Positions 17,875 through 26,864 of a stretch of 64,000 nt of DNA are shown here, one piece after another. The DNA is from Caproicibacterium sp. BJN0003. Its GTDB lineage: Bacteria; Bacillota; Clostridia; Oscillospirales; Acutalibacteraceae. A program made the translations under genes and the position numbers. A model generated the notes under the pieces. It was not told the DNA's origin. It saw only the letters and a list, made by a program, of their open reading frames with translations, and did no database searches. Each line of letters starts with the position of its first letter. Within the stretch, counting starts at the first letter, position 1. The DNA lies in contig NZ_CP111108.1 in assembly GCF_026314295.1 (NCBI RefSeq), positions 124,001-188,000 of the forward strand, written 5' to 3'.

Positions 17875-20800
17875 TTAGGGCTTGCGTAGCTTTGGTACAA
17901 GCCAAATCACCATTGCCCAGAAAAATTCATAGACAATCAGGCTCATGGTAGAAATTTGCTGTAAACCCGAATAGCAGGTAAGTAATGCTACCATTATGAA
18001 ACCGAGTACAACAGCGACATTTTGAAGAACAATGGCAATGGAGATATTTCCACGCTCTCGCACACAGGCGGTCACCAGACGCATCAGTGCTGTAGGACGC
18101 CCCTTTGTAGCAATCATGGCTGGTTTCTCATTACATGCCTCGCGGGTACGGCTAACATAAAGTGCCCCTAAGCGTTCCGGCAGGACTCGAATGCCATGTG
18201 GATCCAAGCCGAAAAGTTCGGCCAGAAAAGTTGGGGTGATATTTGGGTCACAATTGCGTAAAATCAAAGAGATTCCATTATTTTCCATTCTGCGCAATTC
18301 CTGAAGGCGACGGCGGTCACAGCTATAGGTGATGATCAGCATAGCAATTAATTCTCCGCCAATTGCAAGATAAACCAGCTTTTTTCCGCCCTGAATATAT
18401 TTTTGTTCAATAGCTTCTTCAGGTGGCTCAATTTTATGAGCAGAGAGCAGTTCACGGTTTCCAACAAAAACTCGATGACCATTAATCCAACCACTCAAGC
18501 CCTGCCCGTCTGTATAAGAAAATTTTTCAACTTCCGGCAGCTTTTTGTGCTGTGTATGAATTACTTGATCAAACAAAGAAGAAAGCGGAGAATGAGCGGC
18601 AATCATCAGTGCTGCTGCCTCCATAAGAGAATCGTCAATGGAAGTGTTTTTAAAAGTTTTGATTCCATTTAGGATCACTGTATTTTTGGGGAACAGATCC
18701 TGAGAATCCATCATCACTGCATTTGATTCGCAGAAATGCTGAACAGCAGGAAATCCGATTACCATGCCGCCGCACTGAGCAGCGATTCGGCTGATTCTTG
18801 CAAGAGGAAGATTTACGGCCAGCAAATTCATAAAAGGAGTCGTAATACAAGTTGCCGCTGCAAATGCAGTAAATGCGGTCGCAACATCTTTTGTCAGAAC
18901 TAAAGTAATAATACAGAGGACCAAACTTGCCAGAAAAGCAACAGGTGCAATCGTTTGATTGGCACGATCGCTTGGGTCGTCTTCGTAAGAAAGACGAAGA
19001 AAATGTGATAAGAAATTGGTTTCGGTCTGGTAAGCAATCACGGGGGTATCCATTGTACAGCCGTCTGCCAACTGTAAGCCGGTATTATAGTCTTCAAACA
19101 ACGTCACGGCATATTTTTTATCCGGCGAAACGACAAAGTGAAAGTTCTTGTTAATCCGTTTGATCATGCTGAATTTTCCTAATGTATTGAGAAACAATGC
19201 AGCGGTTGCTACGCTTGCATAAAGATTGAGAGAACCAGAGGAAAAACGTGTCTGCATGAAAAACGCCAGAATGGATTGAACAAGAGCGGCAATTGCAGCG
19301 ATCGCAACCGCACTATCCGAATTGGCATGAAATCGGAACAGTGCTTTTAGTCCGTTCCAAATGGTTGCTCCGCAGAATGCAAAGGCAACCGTAGTAAAGA
19401 TTACATTACAGATAAGGTAAACAGTAATGTTCAGCCGTTCGAAACTAAAGAATCCGAATTCACCAAGCCAGCCAAAGATCAGCAGCAGGATGGTCGAAAT
19501 TCCGGTAACACCCAAGCGCAAAGAAAGTTTTCTTAAATTTGCATTTAAATCATGAAAAATGGCAGGAGCATCATTGCTGTTGCTGTAATCTTCTACTTCT
19601 TGGGCCTCTTTGGGCAATGTTTCTTCCGATGGATCATTTTCCGGTTCGTCCATGCCTGAAAGATGGAAAAGAGAGCGTTTTTTTTTCTTTGGCTTTTGGG
19701 AGGGCTGAGAAGTCTGTCTCGGTTTGTCGTCCGCTTTGATAGGTTCTGTCAGTTTTTGCTGGGCTGGCTTTTCTTTCGGAACTTCAATGGACGGAATCGG
19801 CACAGGGATAGAGACCTCTTTTTTAGAAGGCTCAATTGGATCGATTTTTTCCCGGTCTTTTCTGCGGGCTGATAAAAAATCAACGGCATCATCCTGCGGC
19901 ATGCCATTTTTAGAATAAGTTTTGGCCGCTTCTTTTAGAGGGAAAGAAAGATCGTCAACCTCAATAAAATGAATGGGAGCAGTGTTATAGCGGTAAGAAA
20001 CTTTTTTATTAACAGGTTTAATTGCAAAATCTGAGACCAAGAGAGGAGAGGCTTCTTCCCGTACCGGCTCTGGCCGCGTGACGGGTTCTTCCACTTTTGG
20101 CGCAGAAGACTCTTTATGAGGCAGCGGGGAGGCTATTGTGGGCTCTTTTACCGGAACTGGTTTTTGATTAACAGAATCGGAAGTTGTTAAAGGCATCGTC
20201 GGTTTATGAAAAACTGGCTTTTCCGTTGTGGCTGTTTTGGCTTTTGCAGCTTTTTCTTCGATGGGCTTATACTGCATTTTGGAACCACGTTTAGCAGCGG
20301 CTTCCTGAATCTCTTTCAAGCTGATTGCAGTGGTAATGGAAAAAATATCTTCCTGCTCAGGATCTTGTACGACTTTTTCAACTCGTTTGCGGCGCTCCTG
20401 ATGAAGCTTGCGAAATCGTTCTTCAAGCTCGGGATCGCGTTCTTTTGCACGTTTAGGATCGAACAAATAAGAAAAAGTCCCTGTAGCGCCTTTCGGATTT
20501 TCTTCCGGACGGATCGGCTTAAAAGACATGGTCTCTTCATATTCCCGTTGATATTCTTCGCGGGATTTTAATTTTAGGCCATAATAAATATCATTTTCGC
20601 CGGAAGTTATTTGGTCCTTAGAATTTTTTTTCTTTTTCTTTTTCTGGCTTTGTGTCTCATTTTGCTTTTCCACAGGCGCTTTTGAAAGCGTTGGAGTTGG
20701 CTTTTGAGAGGATGGGCTTTCGCTTCCTTTTGCATAAGGATTGCGGGAGATCTCTTCTAAAGGTACTTTATGAGTCGAACTTTCTGCTTTTGGAGCAGGA

Positions 20801-20892
20801 GCGGCCGACTTTTTGGCGGCTTCTTTTTTAGCCGCGGTTTCTGCTAAAATTTCATCCAGGGAATAACCTGGGTTTTGTTTCTTTTCGTCCAT
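17875..20892 (-). CDS. large membrane protein resembling a degenerate P-type ATPase, with long disordered N-terminus
   Basis: A 1005-residue protein. Residues 1-440 are low-complexity, rich in Lys, Pro, Glu and Ser, with no fold I recognise. About eight hydrophobic segments follow in a P-type-ATPase-like arrangement (near 460-545, 555-575, 650-692 and 950-1000). Residues 795-815 (GQGLSGWINGHRVFVGNREL) match the nucleotide-binding region of such ATPases. The phosphorylation loop, expected as DKTGT, appears as MMDSQDLFP (Asp729): the Asp is kept but KTGT is lost. The CPC-type membrane motif reads CITTP, and neither TGES nor a clear GDGxNDAP is visible. It is probably not a working ion pump; a scaffold or sensor role is possible. 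It lies 15 bp after rlmB. Confidence 0.7.
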   Translation of the reverse strand: MDEKKQNPGYSLDEILAETAAKKEAAKKSAAPAPKAESSTHKVPLEEISRNPYAKGSESPSSQKPTPTLSKAPVEKQNETQSQKKKKKKNSKDQITSGENDIYYGLKLKSREEYQREYEETMSFKPIRPEENPKGATGTFSYLFDPKRAKERDPELEERFRKLHQERRKRVEKVVQDPEQEDIFSITTAISLKEIQEAAAKRGSKMQYKPIEEKAAKAKTATTEKPVFHKPTMPLTTSDSVNQKPVPVKEPTIASPLPHKESSAPKVEEPVTRPEPVREEASPLLVSDFAIKPVNKKVSYRYNTAPIHFIEVDDLSFPLKEAAKTYSKNGMPQDDAVDFLSARRKDREKIDPIEPSKKEVSIPVPIPSIEVPKEKPAQQKLTEPIKADDKPRQTSQPSQKPKKKKRSLFHLSGMDEPENDPSEETLPKEAQEVEDYSNSNDAPAIFHDLNANLRKLSLRLGVTGISTILLLIFGWLGEFGFFSFERLNITVYLICNVIFTTVAFAFCGATIWNGLKALFRFHANSDSAVAIAAIAALVQSILAFFMQTRFSSGSLNLYASVATAALFLNTLGKFSMIKRINKNFHFVVSPDKKYAVTLFEDYNTGLQLADGCTMDTPVIAYQTETNFLSHFLRLSYEDDPSDRANQTIAPVAFLASLVLCIITLVLTKDVATAFTAFAAATCITTPFMNLLAVNLPLARISRIAAQCGGMVIGFPAVQHFCESNAVMMDSQDLFPKNTVILNGIKTFKNTSIDDSLMEAAALMIAAHSPLSSLFDQVIHTQHKKLPEVEKFSYTDGQGLSGWINGHRVFVGNRELLSAHKIEPPEEAIEQKYIQGGKKLVYLAIGGELIAMLIITYSCDRRRLQELRRMENNGISLILRNCDPNITPTFLAELFGLDPHGIRVLPERLGALYVSRTREACNEKPAMIATKGRPTALMRLVTACVRERGNISIAIVLQNVAVVLGFIMVALLTCYSGLQQISTMSLIVYEFFWAMVIWLVPKLRKP

Positions 20893-20907
20893 CGTATCCC
20901 CTACTTT

Positions 20908-21699
20908 CTACTTGGATTTAAGGCCGGATCGCTGCCGCGCAATTTCATAACAGATAATTCCACAAGCAACAGATGCGTTGAGGGAGTTGATTTTTCCTTT
21001 CATGGGAAGAGAGACAATAAAGTCGCACTTTTCCCGTACCAGTCTTCCGATACCGAACCCTTCACTTCCGATGACAACTGCGCAGGGACCACGGTAATCG
21101 AGAGTACACCATGATTCGCCGTCCATATCAGCTCCATAGAGCCAGCAACCACGACTTTTTAGTTCTTCCAGAGTGGCAGAAAGATTGTTGACGCGTACAA
21201 CCGGCACATATTCGATTGCACCGGCGCTCGATTTTCCTACTGCATAAGAGAGACCAACGCTTCTGCGTTTTGGAATAATAACACCATGGGCTCCTGCACA
21301 TTCGGCTACCCGCAGAATTGCCCCCAGGTTATGAGGATCTTCCAGTTCGTCCGCCACAATCAAAAACGGCGGTTCATTACGGGATTTGGCCAGCGCAAAA
21401 ACATCGTCGAGTGTAGCGTATGCTTTAGCGGCAGCAACTGCCACAACGCCCTGATGTGCACATCCCCCACAAAGGAAGGAAAGCTTTTTGGGGTCTGCCT
21501 CTTTAATGACAGCACCGCGTTTCTTGGCTTCGGCAATTAATGCACCAAGACTGCCGCTGTGTTCTCCGCGGACAACAAACAGCGTATCAATTTCGCGGCC
21601 GCTGTTGAGCGCTTCTTTCACTGCGTTGCGTCCGGCAATTATTCCTTCTTTTTTGGAATCATTTTTGTTGTCGATTTCTAGTTTTGCATCCGTTTTCAT
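20908..21699 (-). CDS. rlmB: 23S rRNA (guanosine-2'-O)-methyltransferase RlmB-like (TrmH/SpoU family)
   Basis: A 263-residue SPOUT methyltransferase that would methylate the ribose of a conserved guanosine in 23S rRNA using S-adenosylmethionine. An N-terminal L30e-like substrate domain (IIAGRNAVKEAL) is followed by the knotted SpoU domain with its three motifs: DELEDPHNLGAILR, VVIGSEGFGI and SLPMKGKINSLNASVA. Length is typical. AAAGGAG precedes the ATG. It is the first gene of a minus-strand pair with the large P-type-ATPase-like protein. Target assignment is by family. Confidence 0.92.
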   Translation of the reverse strand: MKTDAKLEIDNKNDSKKEGIIAGRNAVKEALNSGREIDTLFVVRGEHSGSLGALIAEAKKRGAVIKEADPKKLSFLCGGCAHQGVVAVAAAKAYATLDDVFALAKSRNEPPFLIVADELEDPHNLGAILRVAECAGAHGVIIPKRRSVGLSYAVGKSSAGAIEYVPVVRVNNLSATLEELKSRGCWLYGADMDGESWCTLDYRGPCAVVIGSEGFGIGRLVREKCDFIVSLPMKGKINSLNASVACGIICYEIARQRSGLKSK

Positions 21700-21732
21700 G
21701 GGCGCTCCTTTACCTTATCTAATAGTTTCTTC

Positions 21733-21761
21733 ATTATAACACAAGTTGACAAACCTTGCAC
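21733..21761 (-). promoter_or_regulatory. probable promoter of rlmB
   Basis: On the minus strand GTGCAA (-35, plus 21756-21761), 17-bp spacer, TATAAT (-10, plus 21733-21738). The -10 is perfect and the -35 weak. Confidence 0.6.
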
Positions 21762-22086
21762 TTTTTTTCTATAAAATTCTCGCTTTCAACTTCTTTCCTC
21801 CTCTTTCTTCAAAAAGAACAAAGAATCTATGAATTATACAAATTGTATTTGCAGGCGTTTACATAATTTTTTAGGAAAAGCGGGGTGAAACCGGTGGAAA
21901 ACCCTGTTGAAAGTGTTGATAAGTGGCTCAGATAGCGAAAAAAATCAAAAATTCATTTTGTGGAGATAATTTTTTATGTTAACAACGGTTTTGACAAGGG
22001 GAATCAACTGTCTGTATTTTTGTATACAAAGAGTAATTTCTTGCAGATTTTTGCCGCAAAGGGCATTCAACTTTTTGTATTTTTAT
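21762..22086. other. intergenic region between rlmB and the DNA glycosylase gene
   Basis: A/T-rich DNA with short G-rich patches. A TTGACA occurs at 21991-21996 without a matching -10 at normal spacing. No supportable ORF, RNA gene or repeat was seen; reading frames running through it upstream of 22128 lack ribosome sites. Confidence 0.4.
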
Positions 22087-22111
22087 GGTATGATTTTCTA
22101 AGAATCATACC
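22087..22111 (+). promoter_or_regulatory. inverted repeat overlapping the -10 box of the glycosylase gene
   Basis: GGTATGATT (22087-22095) and AATCATACC (22103-22111) are perfect inverted 9-mers. TATGAT inside the left arm (22089-22094) is the best -10 candidate, with TTCAAC 17 bp upstream, so the repeat could be an operator. Confidence 0.5.
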
Positions 22112-22127
22112 GAAAGGAGAAAAGCTG

Positions 22128-22961
22128 ATGACAGCTTCTGATCTCGATTTACGGCAGACATTATTTTGTGGACAATGCTTTCGCTGGGAGGAAGATCCAA
22201 ACGGCGTTTTTTCTGGAATCGCATTTGGAAAAAGATGCGTTGTAAGACAGGAAGAGAAGAATTTTCTCGCAAAAAATCCAATCTGGAGAACTTATTTTGA
22301 CTTGGATGCAGATTATGGACTTTTGCAAAAAAAGCTCAGCTGCATAAGTCCGGTTTTAAAAGAAACCATTCGATATGCACCCGGCATCCGAATTCTGCGG
22401 CAGGATTTTTGGGAGGCACTTGCTTCTTTTATTATTTCTCAAAACAACAATATTCCCAGAATTCGCGGGATTATTGCCCGGCTGTGCGAAAATTTCGGAG
22501 AAAAATTCGACGATGGATATGCGTTTCCCCAACCGCAAAAACTTTTAGGCCTTTTACCGGAAGATCTTTCATGCCTTCGATGCGGATTTCGTGCGCGCTA
22601 TCTTCTGGATGCTGCACAAAAAGTCTGTGCCGGAGAGATTGATCCTGTTTCTCTTCAAAAAATGCCGCTGGAAAAAGCAAGGGCTCAGCTGATGACGATT
22701 TGCGGTGTTGGGCCAAAAGTGGCAGACTGCGTTTTGCTTTATGGATTGCACCGAATGGAAGCTTTCCCGATGGATGTCTGGATGAAACGTGCAATGAAGA
22801 CTCTTTTTCCTGGCATGAAACCGGAAGATTTTGGAGAAGGCGCAGGGCTTGCTCAGCAGTATATTTTTTATTATTCCCGGCAGCACCCCGAACTATTTTT
22901 GGAGAAAAAATCTTTGGAATTATCGGATCAGAAGAAATTCTGCTCTGGAAGAAAACTTTAA
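22128..22961 (+). CDS. 8-oxoguanine DNA glycosylase/AP lyase (OGG1 family)
   Basis: A 277-residue bifunctional glycosylase that removes oxidised guanine from DNA. The N-terminal domain is OGG_N-like (LRQTLFCGQCFRW). The helix-hairpin-helix-GPD motif is complete: GVGPKVADC with the nucleophile Lys197, and the catalytic Asp216 in FPMDVWM, exactly 19 residues later as in human OGG1 (Lys249, Asp268). No C-terminal iron-sulfur cluster is present, as expected for this family. The start at 22128 follows AAAGGAG; longer upstream readings lack a ribosome site. Confidence 0.93.
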   Translation: MTASDLDLRQTLFCGQCFRWEEDPNGVFSGIAFGKRCVVRQEEKNFLAKNPIWRTYFDLDADYGLLQKKLSCISPVLKETIRYAPGIRILRQDFWEALASFIISQNNNIPRIRGIIARLCENFGEKFDDGYAFPQPQKLLGLLPEDLSCLRCGFRARYLLDAAQKVCAGEIDPVSLQKMPLEKARAQLMTICGVGPKVADCVLLYGLHRMEAFPMDVWMKRAMKTLFPGMKPEDFGEGAGLAQQYIFYYSRQHPELFLEKKSLELSDQKKFCSGRKL

Positions 22962-23049
22962 AAATACGTTCTTTTTGTTTCTTTTTTCATTTAGATGCGT
23001 TATAATCAAATACAGAAATTTTAAAACGAAGGATTGGAGAGTGATATCC

Positions 23050-23988
23050 ATGCCATTAGTTAACACAACGGAAATGTTTAAAAAGGCCTATAATGGCGGT
23101 TATGCAATCGGCGCGTTTAACGTCAACAATATGGAGATCATCCAGGGAATTACCGAAGCAGCAGGAGAATTGAAATCCCCTGTGATTCTACAGGTTTCCA
23201 AAGGAGCTCGTGCTTATGCGAACCCTACTTATTTGGTCAAACTGGTAGAGGCGGCTGTCATTGAGCATCCGGAAATTCCGATTGCTCTGCATCTGGATCA
23301 CGGTCCCTCTTTCGAAATGTGCAAAGCCTGCGTCGATGATGGATTTACCTCCGTCATGTATGACGGCTCTTCCAAGCCTTATGAAGAGAATGTGGAAGAA
23401 GCTTCCCGCGTGGTCGAATATGCACATAAATATAATGTAACGGTTGAAGCAGAACTTGGTACTTTGGGCGGCGTTGAAGATGAAGTTTCGGTAGAAGCGG
23501 ATAAAGCAATGTATACCGATCCGGATCAGGTACAGGACTTTGTTACCCGTACTGGGGTAGACAGCCTTGCGATTGCCATTGGAACCAGCCATGGCGCTTA
23601 TAAATTTAAACCTGGTCAGAATCCAAAGCTGCGTCTTGATATTTTGAAAGAAGTCAGCGATCGGCTGCCGGGATTCCCGATCGTTTTGCATGGTGCTTCC
23701 AGTGTTCCGCAGAAATTCGTCGAATTGATCAATCAATATGGCGGAAATATGCCCGGTGCAATCGGAATTCCGGAAAGCGAACTCAGAAAAGCCGCTGCAA
23801 TGGCAGTTTGCAAGGTCAATGTGGATTCCGATATTCGCCTTGCAATGACCGCTTGCATTCGGCAGTACTTTGCAGAGCATCCCGATCACTTTGATCCTCG
23901 CCAATACCTTGGGCCTGCTCGTGAAGCAGTTAAGAATATGGTGGCTCATAAGATTACTGACGTGATGGGCTGCGCAGGCAAAGCTTAA
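23050..23988 (+). CDS. fba: class II fructose-1,6-bisphosphate aldolase
   Basis: A 312-residue zinc-dependent aldolase for the reversible cleavage of fructose-1,6-bisphosphate in glycolysis. The catalytic Asp and zinc-binding His lie in ALHLDHG, further ligands in EAELGTLGG and the GTSHGAYKF loop, and the phosphate site in VLHGASSVP. Length and motifs fit the bacterial class IIB enzymes. The start at 23050 follows TTGGAGAG; an in-frame upstream extension runs back into the glycosylase gene and is not plausible. TATAAT at 23001-23006 is the likely -10. It is a single-gene transcript ended by a strong terminator. Confidence 0.96.
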   Translation: MPLVNTTEMFKKAYNGGYAIGAFNVNNMEIIQGITEAAGELKSPVILQVSKGARAYANPTYLVKLVEAAVIEHPEIPIALHLDHGPSFEMCKACVDDGFTSVMYDGSSKPYEENVEEASRVVEYAHKYNVTVEAELGTLGGVEDEVSVEADKAMYTDPDQVQDFVTRTGVDSLAIAIGTSHGAYKFKPGQNPKLRLDILKEVSDRLPGFPIVLHGASSVPQKFVELINQYGGNMPGAIGIPESELRKAAAMAVCKVNVDSDIRLAMTACIRQYFAEHPDHFDPRQYLGPAREAVKNMVAHKITDVMGCAGKA

Positions 23989-24019
23989 AAATTCGTTTTC
24001 ATTCAATTAAAATACTTTT

Positions 24020-24055
24020 AAACCGCCTGCATTTTAAAATGCAGGCGGTTTTTTG
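24020..24055 (+). terminator. intrinsic terminator of fba
   Basis: A perfect inverted repeat, AACCGCCTGCATTTT with its complement, followed by TTTTTT. Confidence 0.9.
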
Positions 24056-24147
24056 TAAAAAATTGAAATGATTTTGTAACTGTATTTTGTTTTCAGTATG
24101 AGGTATAATTAATTCCAGTTAACATAAATCAAGGGAGAGGCTATTTT

Positions 24148-24615
24148 ATGATTCGAGGGAAAAGGGTATTTGTTTTACTTTGCTGTGTTTTTTTGCTGCT
24201 ATTGGGCGGATGCGGAGCGAAAGAAATAAAATTGGATGCTGCCGCAACAGCCGATAAGTTAGCTTCTGAAGTGGCGTTTAAAGATCAGCTTTCGCCCCTA
24301 AATGATAAAGCAGCCTTTAAACTCTTTGGGCTGGATGATTCCACGGTCGTCAGCCAGAAAGTTTATGCGGGGACCGGCGCGACCGCAGAGGAAATCGGCG
24401 TTTGGGAATGCAAGGATGAGACTGCCGCTAAAACGGTGCAGGGTGCCGCACAACAACGGGTAAAAGATCAGACTCAAGCATTTGCAAACTATGTGCCCGG
24501 CGAACTGACAAAACTGAAATCACCATTTATCAAAACTTATGGGAAATATGTTGTTTATGTTTGCTGCGACGATACGACTCAGGTGCAAAAAGTAATAGAC
24601 AGTTTTACAAAATAA
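24148..24615 (+). CDS. DUF4358 lipoprotein
   Basis: A 155-residue secreted lipoprotein: the signal peptide ends in LLGGCG. The mature part matches the DUF4358 pattern common in Clostridia (conserved FKDQLSPL, FGLDDS, EEIGVWECKD, and a C-terminal KYVVYVCCDD). Function is unknown. A GGGAGAGG site precedes the ATG and TATAAT at 24104-24109 is a probable -10. It stands alone between terminators. Confidence 0.8.
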   Translation: MIRGKRVFVLLCCVFLLLLGGCGAKEIKLDAAATADKLASEVAFKDQLSPLNDKAAFKLFGLDDSTVVSQKVYAGTGATAEEIGVWECKDETAAKTVQGAAQQRVKDQTQAFANYVPGELTKLKSPFIKTYGKYVVYVCCDDTTQVQKVIDSFTK

Positions 24616-24630
24616 AAATGATACAAATCA

Positions 24631-24680
24631 AAAGGCCGCTTTCTCTGCAATAAAAACTGCATTGAGAGCGGCCTTTTTTA
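24631..24680 (+). terminator. terminator of the DUF4358 gene
   Basis: AAAGGCCGCTTTCTC pairs with GAGAGCGGCCTTT, followed by TTT. The loop is long (about 18 nt) and can itself pair through TGCA. Confidence 0.8.
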
Positions 24681-24701
24681 GATTTACTTCGTCTTAGTTT
24701 C

Positions 24702-24738
24702 AAAAAAGCCTCTGCGAATTTTTTCGCAGAGGCTTTTA
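24702..24738 (-). terminator. terminator of the NifU-like/GGGtGRT operon
   Basis: AAAAGCCTCTGCGAA and TTCGCAGAGGCTTTT form a stem; on the minus strand TTTTTTG follows. Confidence 0.8.
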
Positions 24739-24762
24739 TAAGTAATAATGAATGATCAGCGG

Positions 24763-25773
24763 TTAGCCTTTGAGTGCTTCATAAGCGGCAACCGCACAAG
24801 CAACAGTCGCACCAACCATTGGATTGTTGCCCATACCGATTAATCCCATCATTTCCACGTGAGCAGGGACGCTGGACGAACCCGCAAATTGAGCATCACC
24901 GTGCATACGGCCCATGGAATCGGTTAAGCCGTACGAGGCAGGACCTGCGCCGACGTTATCCGGATGAAGGGTTCTGCCGGTGCCGCCGCCGGAAGCAACT
25001 GAAAAATAGTGCTTACCGTTTTCTATTGCCCATTTTTTATAGGTACCAGCAACCAGATGCTGAAAACGAACCGGATTAGTGGAGTTTCCGGTGATGGAAA
25101 CATCAACGCCCTCGTGCTTCATGATTGCTACGCCTTCCAAAACGTCATTAGCACCATAGCATTTCACTGCGGCGCGGTCACCATTGGAATAAGCATGGGT
25201 ATTGACGACTTTGAGCTCGTCATTATAGGGATCATACTCGGTTTTTACATAGGTAAATCCGTTGATCCGGGAAATGATGAAAGCAGCGTCTTTTCCCAGA
25301 CCATTTAAGATAATGCGCAAAGGCTTCTTGCGGGCACGGTTTGCAGTGCGGGCAATGCCGATAGCGCCTTCGGCTGCGGCAAAGCTCTCATGTCCTGCAA
25401 GAAATGCAAAGCACTGGGTCTCATCCCGCAAAAGACGGGCGCCAAGGTTGCCGTGTCCCAATCCGACTTTCCGGTTTTCGGCGACAGAACCCGGAATGCA
25501 GAAGGCCTGCAGACCAACGCCGATTTTTTCAGCGGCATCGGAAGCAGAAGCTGCGCCTTCTTTTAAGGCGATCGCGGTGCCAAGGGTATATGCCCACGAA
25601 GCGTTTTCAAATGCGATAGGCTGAATGCCCTTCACAATTTTATCAACATTGATTCCTTTGGAAAGGCAAAGATCTCTGGCTGCTTCGAGACTTTCAATCC
25701 CGTATTTTTTCATGCAGACCTTGATCTTTTCCATTCTTCTTTCTTTTCCTTCAAATGTTACATCATTGGACAT
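24763..25773 (-). CDS. GGGtGRT protein
   Basis: A 336-residue protein of the GGGtGRT family, named for its glycine-rich motif, seen here as SVASGGGTGRTLHPDN. Family members are found in anaerobic Clostridia and are nearly always encoded next to the NifU-like protein present immediately upstream here. Molecular function is not established; the context points to metal-sulfur cluster metabolism. The start at 25773 is preceded by GGAGG; in-frame upstream codons run into the neighbouring gene. It is second in a two-gene operon that ends at a clear terminator. Confidence 0.88.
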   Translation of the reverse strand: MSNDVTFEGKERRMEKIKVCMKKYGIESLEAARDLCLSKGINVDKIVKGIQPIAFENASWAYTLGTAIALKEGAASASDAAEKIGVGLQAFCIPGSVAENRKVGLGHGNLGARLLRDETQCFAFLAGHESFAAAEGAIGIARTANRARKKPLRIILNGLGKDAAFIISRINGFTYVKTEYDPYNDELKVVNTHAYSNGDRAAVKCYGANDVLEGVAIMKHEGVDVSITGNSTNPVRFQHLVAGTYKKWAIENGKHYFSVASGGGTGRTLHPDNVGAGPASYGLTDSMGRMHGDAQFAGSSSVPAHVEMMGLIGMGNNPMVGATVACAVAAYEALKG

Positions 25774-25801
25774 TTTGCTGTGTCCTCCTTTATCTCTCAG
25801 A

Positions 25802-26494
25802 TTATTCTTCGCGGGGATCAATGTATCTGGCCGCGCCGTCAAACCGTCCATATTGCCCGATATTATCTTTATATGCCTGATCCGGCGATTTTCCATGGCG
25901 GATATCTTCCAGCATTTTTCCGACTTTAACAAACTGGTAGCCGATGACTTCATCATTTTCGTCCAGAGCCATCTTTAGCACATAGCCTTCGGTCATCTCC
26001 ATATAGCGCACGCCTTTTGCATTCGTGCTGAACATCGTACCAACTTGGCTGCGCAGACCTTTACCCAAATCTTCGAGGCTCGCTCCAATGGGAAGTCCTC
26101 CCTCGGAAAACGCGGTCTGGCTGCGCCCATAAACAATTTGCTTAAAAAGTTCCCGCATGGCAACGTTGATTGCATCGCATACGAGATCGGTGTTTAGGCA
26201 TTCCAAAATTGTTTTTCCCGGAAGAATCTCTGCCGCCATAGCAGCAGAATGGGTCATTCCGGAACAGCCAATGGTTTCCACCAATGCTTCTTGTACAATG
26301 CCATCCTTAATATTAAGAGTTAGTTTACAGGTGCCCTGCTGCGGTGCACACCAGCCCACACCATGAGTCAATCCCGAAATATCTTTGATGTCATAAGCCT
26401 TTACCCATTTTCCCTCTTCTGGAATCGGAGCGGGGCCGTGCTTTGGTCCTTTTGCTACGGTACACATTCTTTCCACTTCTGCGGAATAGTTCAT
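25802..26494 (-). CDS. NifU-like iron-sulfur cluster scaffold-type protein
   Basis: A 230-residue protein related to the NifU/IscU N-terminal scaffold domain. Cysteines are seen in VGWCAPQQGTC and in the loop TIGCSGMTHSAAMAAE, where scaffolds carry a cluster ligand. It is longer than IscU and belongs to the clostridial group that always precedes a GGGtGRT gene. It probably assembles or carries a cluster for a dedicated partner (inference). AAAGGAG precedes the ATG at 26494; a longer in-frame start has none. Confidence 0.82.
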   Translation of the reverse strand: MNYSAEVERMCTVAKGPKHGPAPIPEEGKWVKAYDIKDISGLTHGVGWCAPQQGTCKLTLNIKDGIVQEALVETIGCSGMTHSAAMAAEILPGKTILECLNTDLVCDAINVAMRELFKQIVYGRSQTAFSEGGLPIGASLEDLGKGLRSQVGTMFSTNAKGVRYMEMTEGYVLKMALDENDEVIGYQFVKVGKMLEDIRHGKSPDQAYKDNIGQYGRFDGAARYIDPREE

Positions 26495-26864
26495 CTTTGT
26501 TCTCCTTTCAGCATCCGGCGCCCACTTTTTTAGGGGTACCTCCCGCATGTCATTTCTATATGTTCATTATAGGGGATTCAAAAACGTTGTGCAAGCTGAA
26601 AAAAACAAAAAAGATAAAAATTTAACAATCTTTTTATGACGGATAGAACCAATCAAATTCTAAAAATATCAATGAAAAGAAAGAAGGAAAAGCCTTTTTG
26701 TGAAAATCAGTGAAGAGGAGGGATCTTTGGAAGAATTATCAGAGATGAAAATCCGAAATGAAGGGAGTTAAAGTGCTTTCTTCGTACTTTTTTTCAGTTT
26801 TGGACCGTTAAGATGGAGATACAGCCTTTGAAGCGGACAGGCTTAAAAACGGAGGATTGAAATT
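26495..26864. other. intergenic region upstream of the signal-peptidase-like gene
   Basis: Divergent spacer. A weak hairpin with a T-tract (AAAGTGC...GTACTTTTTTT, about 26770-26793) follows tiny ORFs of 13-23 codons that have ribosome-site-like sequence but no other support. I do not call a gene here. No clear promoter for the gene at 26865 was found. Confidence 0.35.

Noticed and set aside
23188-24006. A 272-codon frame antisense to fba
   Set aside because: Fully inside the aldolase gene and its terminator; no start signals.
26640-26770. Leader-peptide-like mini ORFs (13-23 codons)
   Set aside because: Ribosome-site matches are weak and no conserved or regulatory codon pattern is visible.
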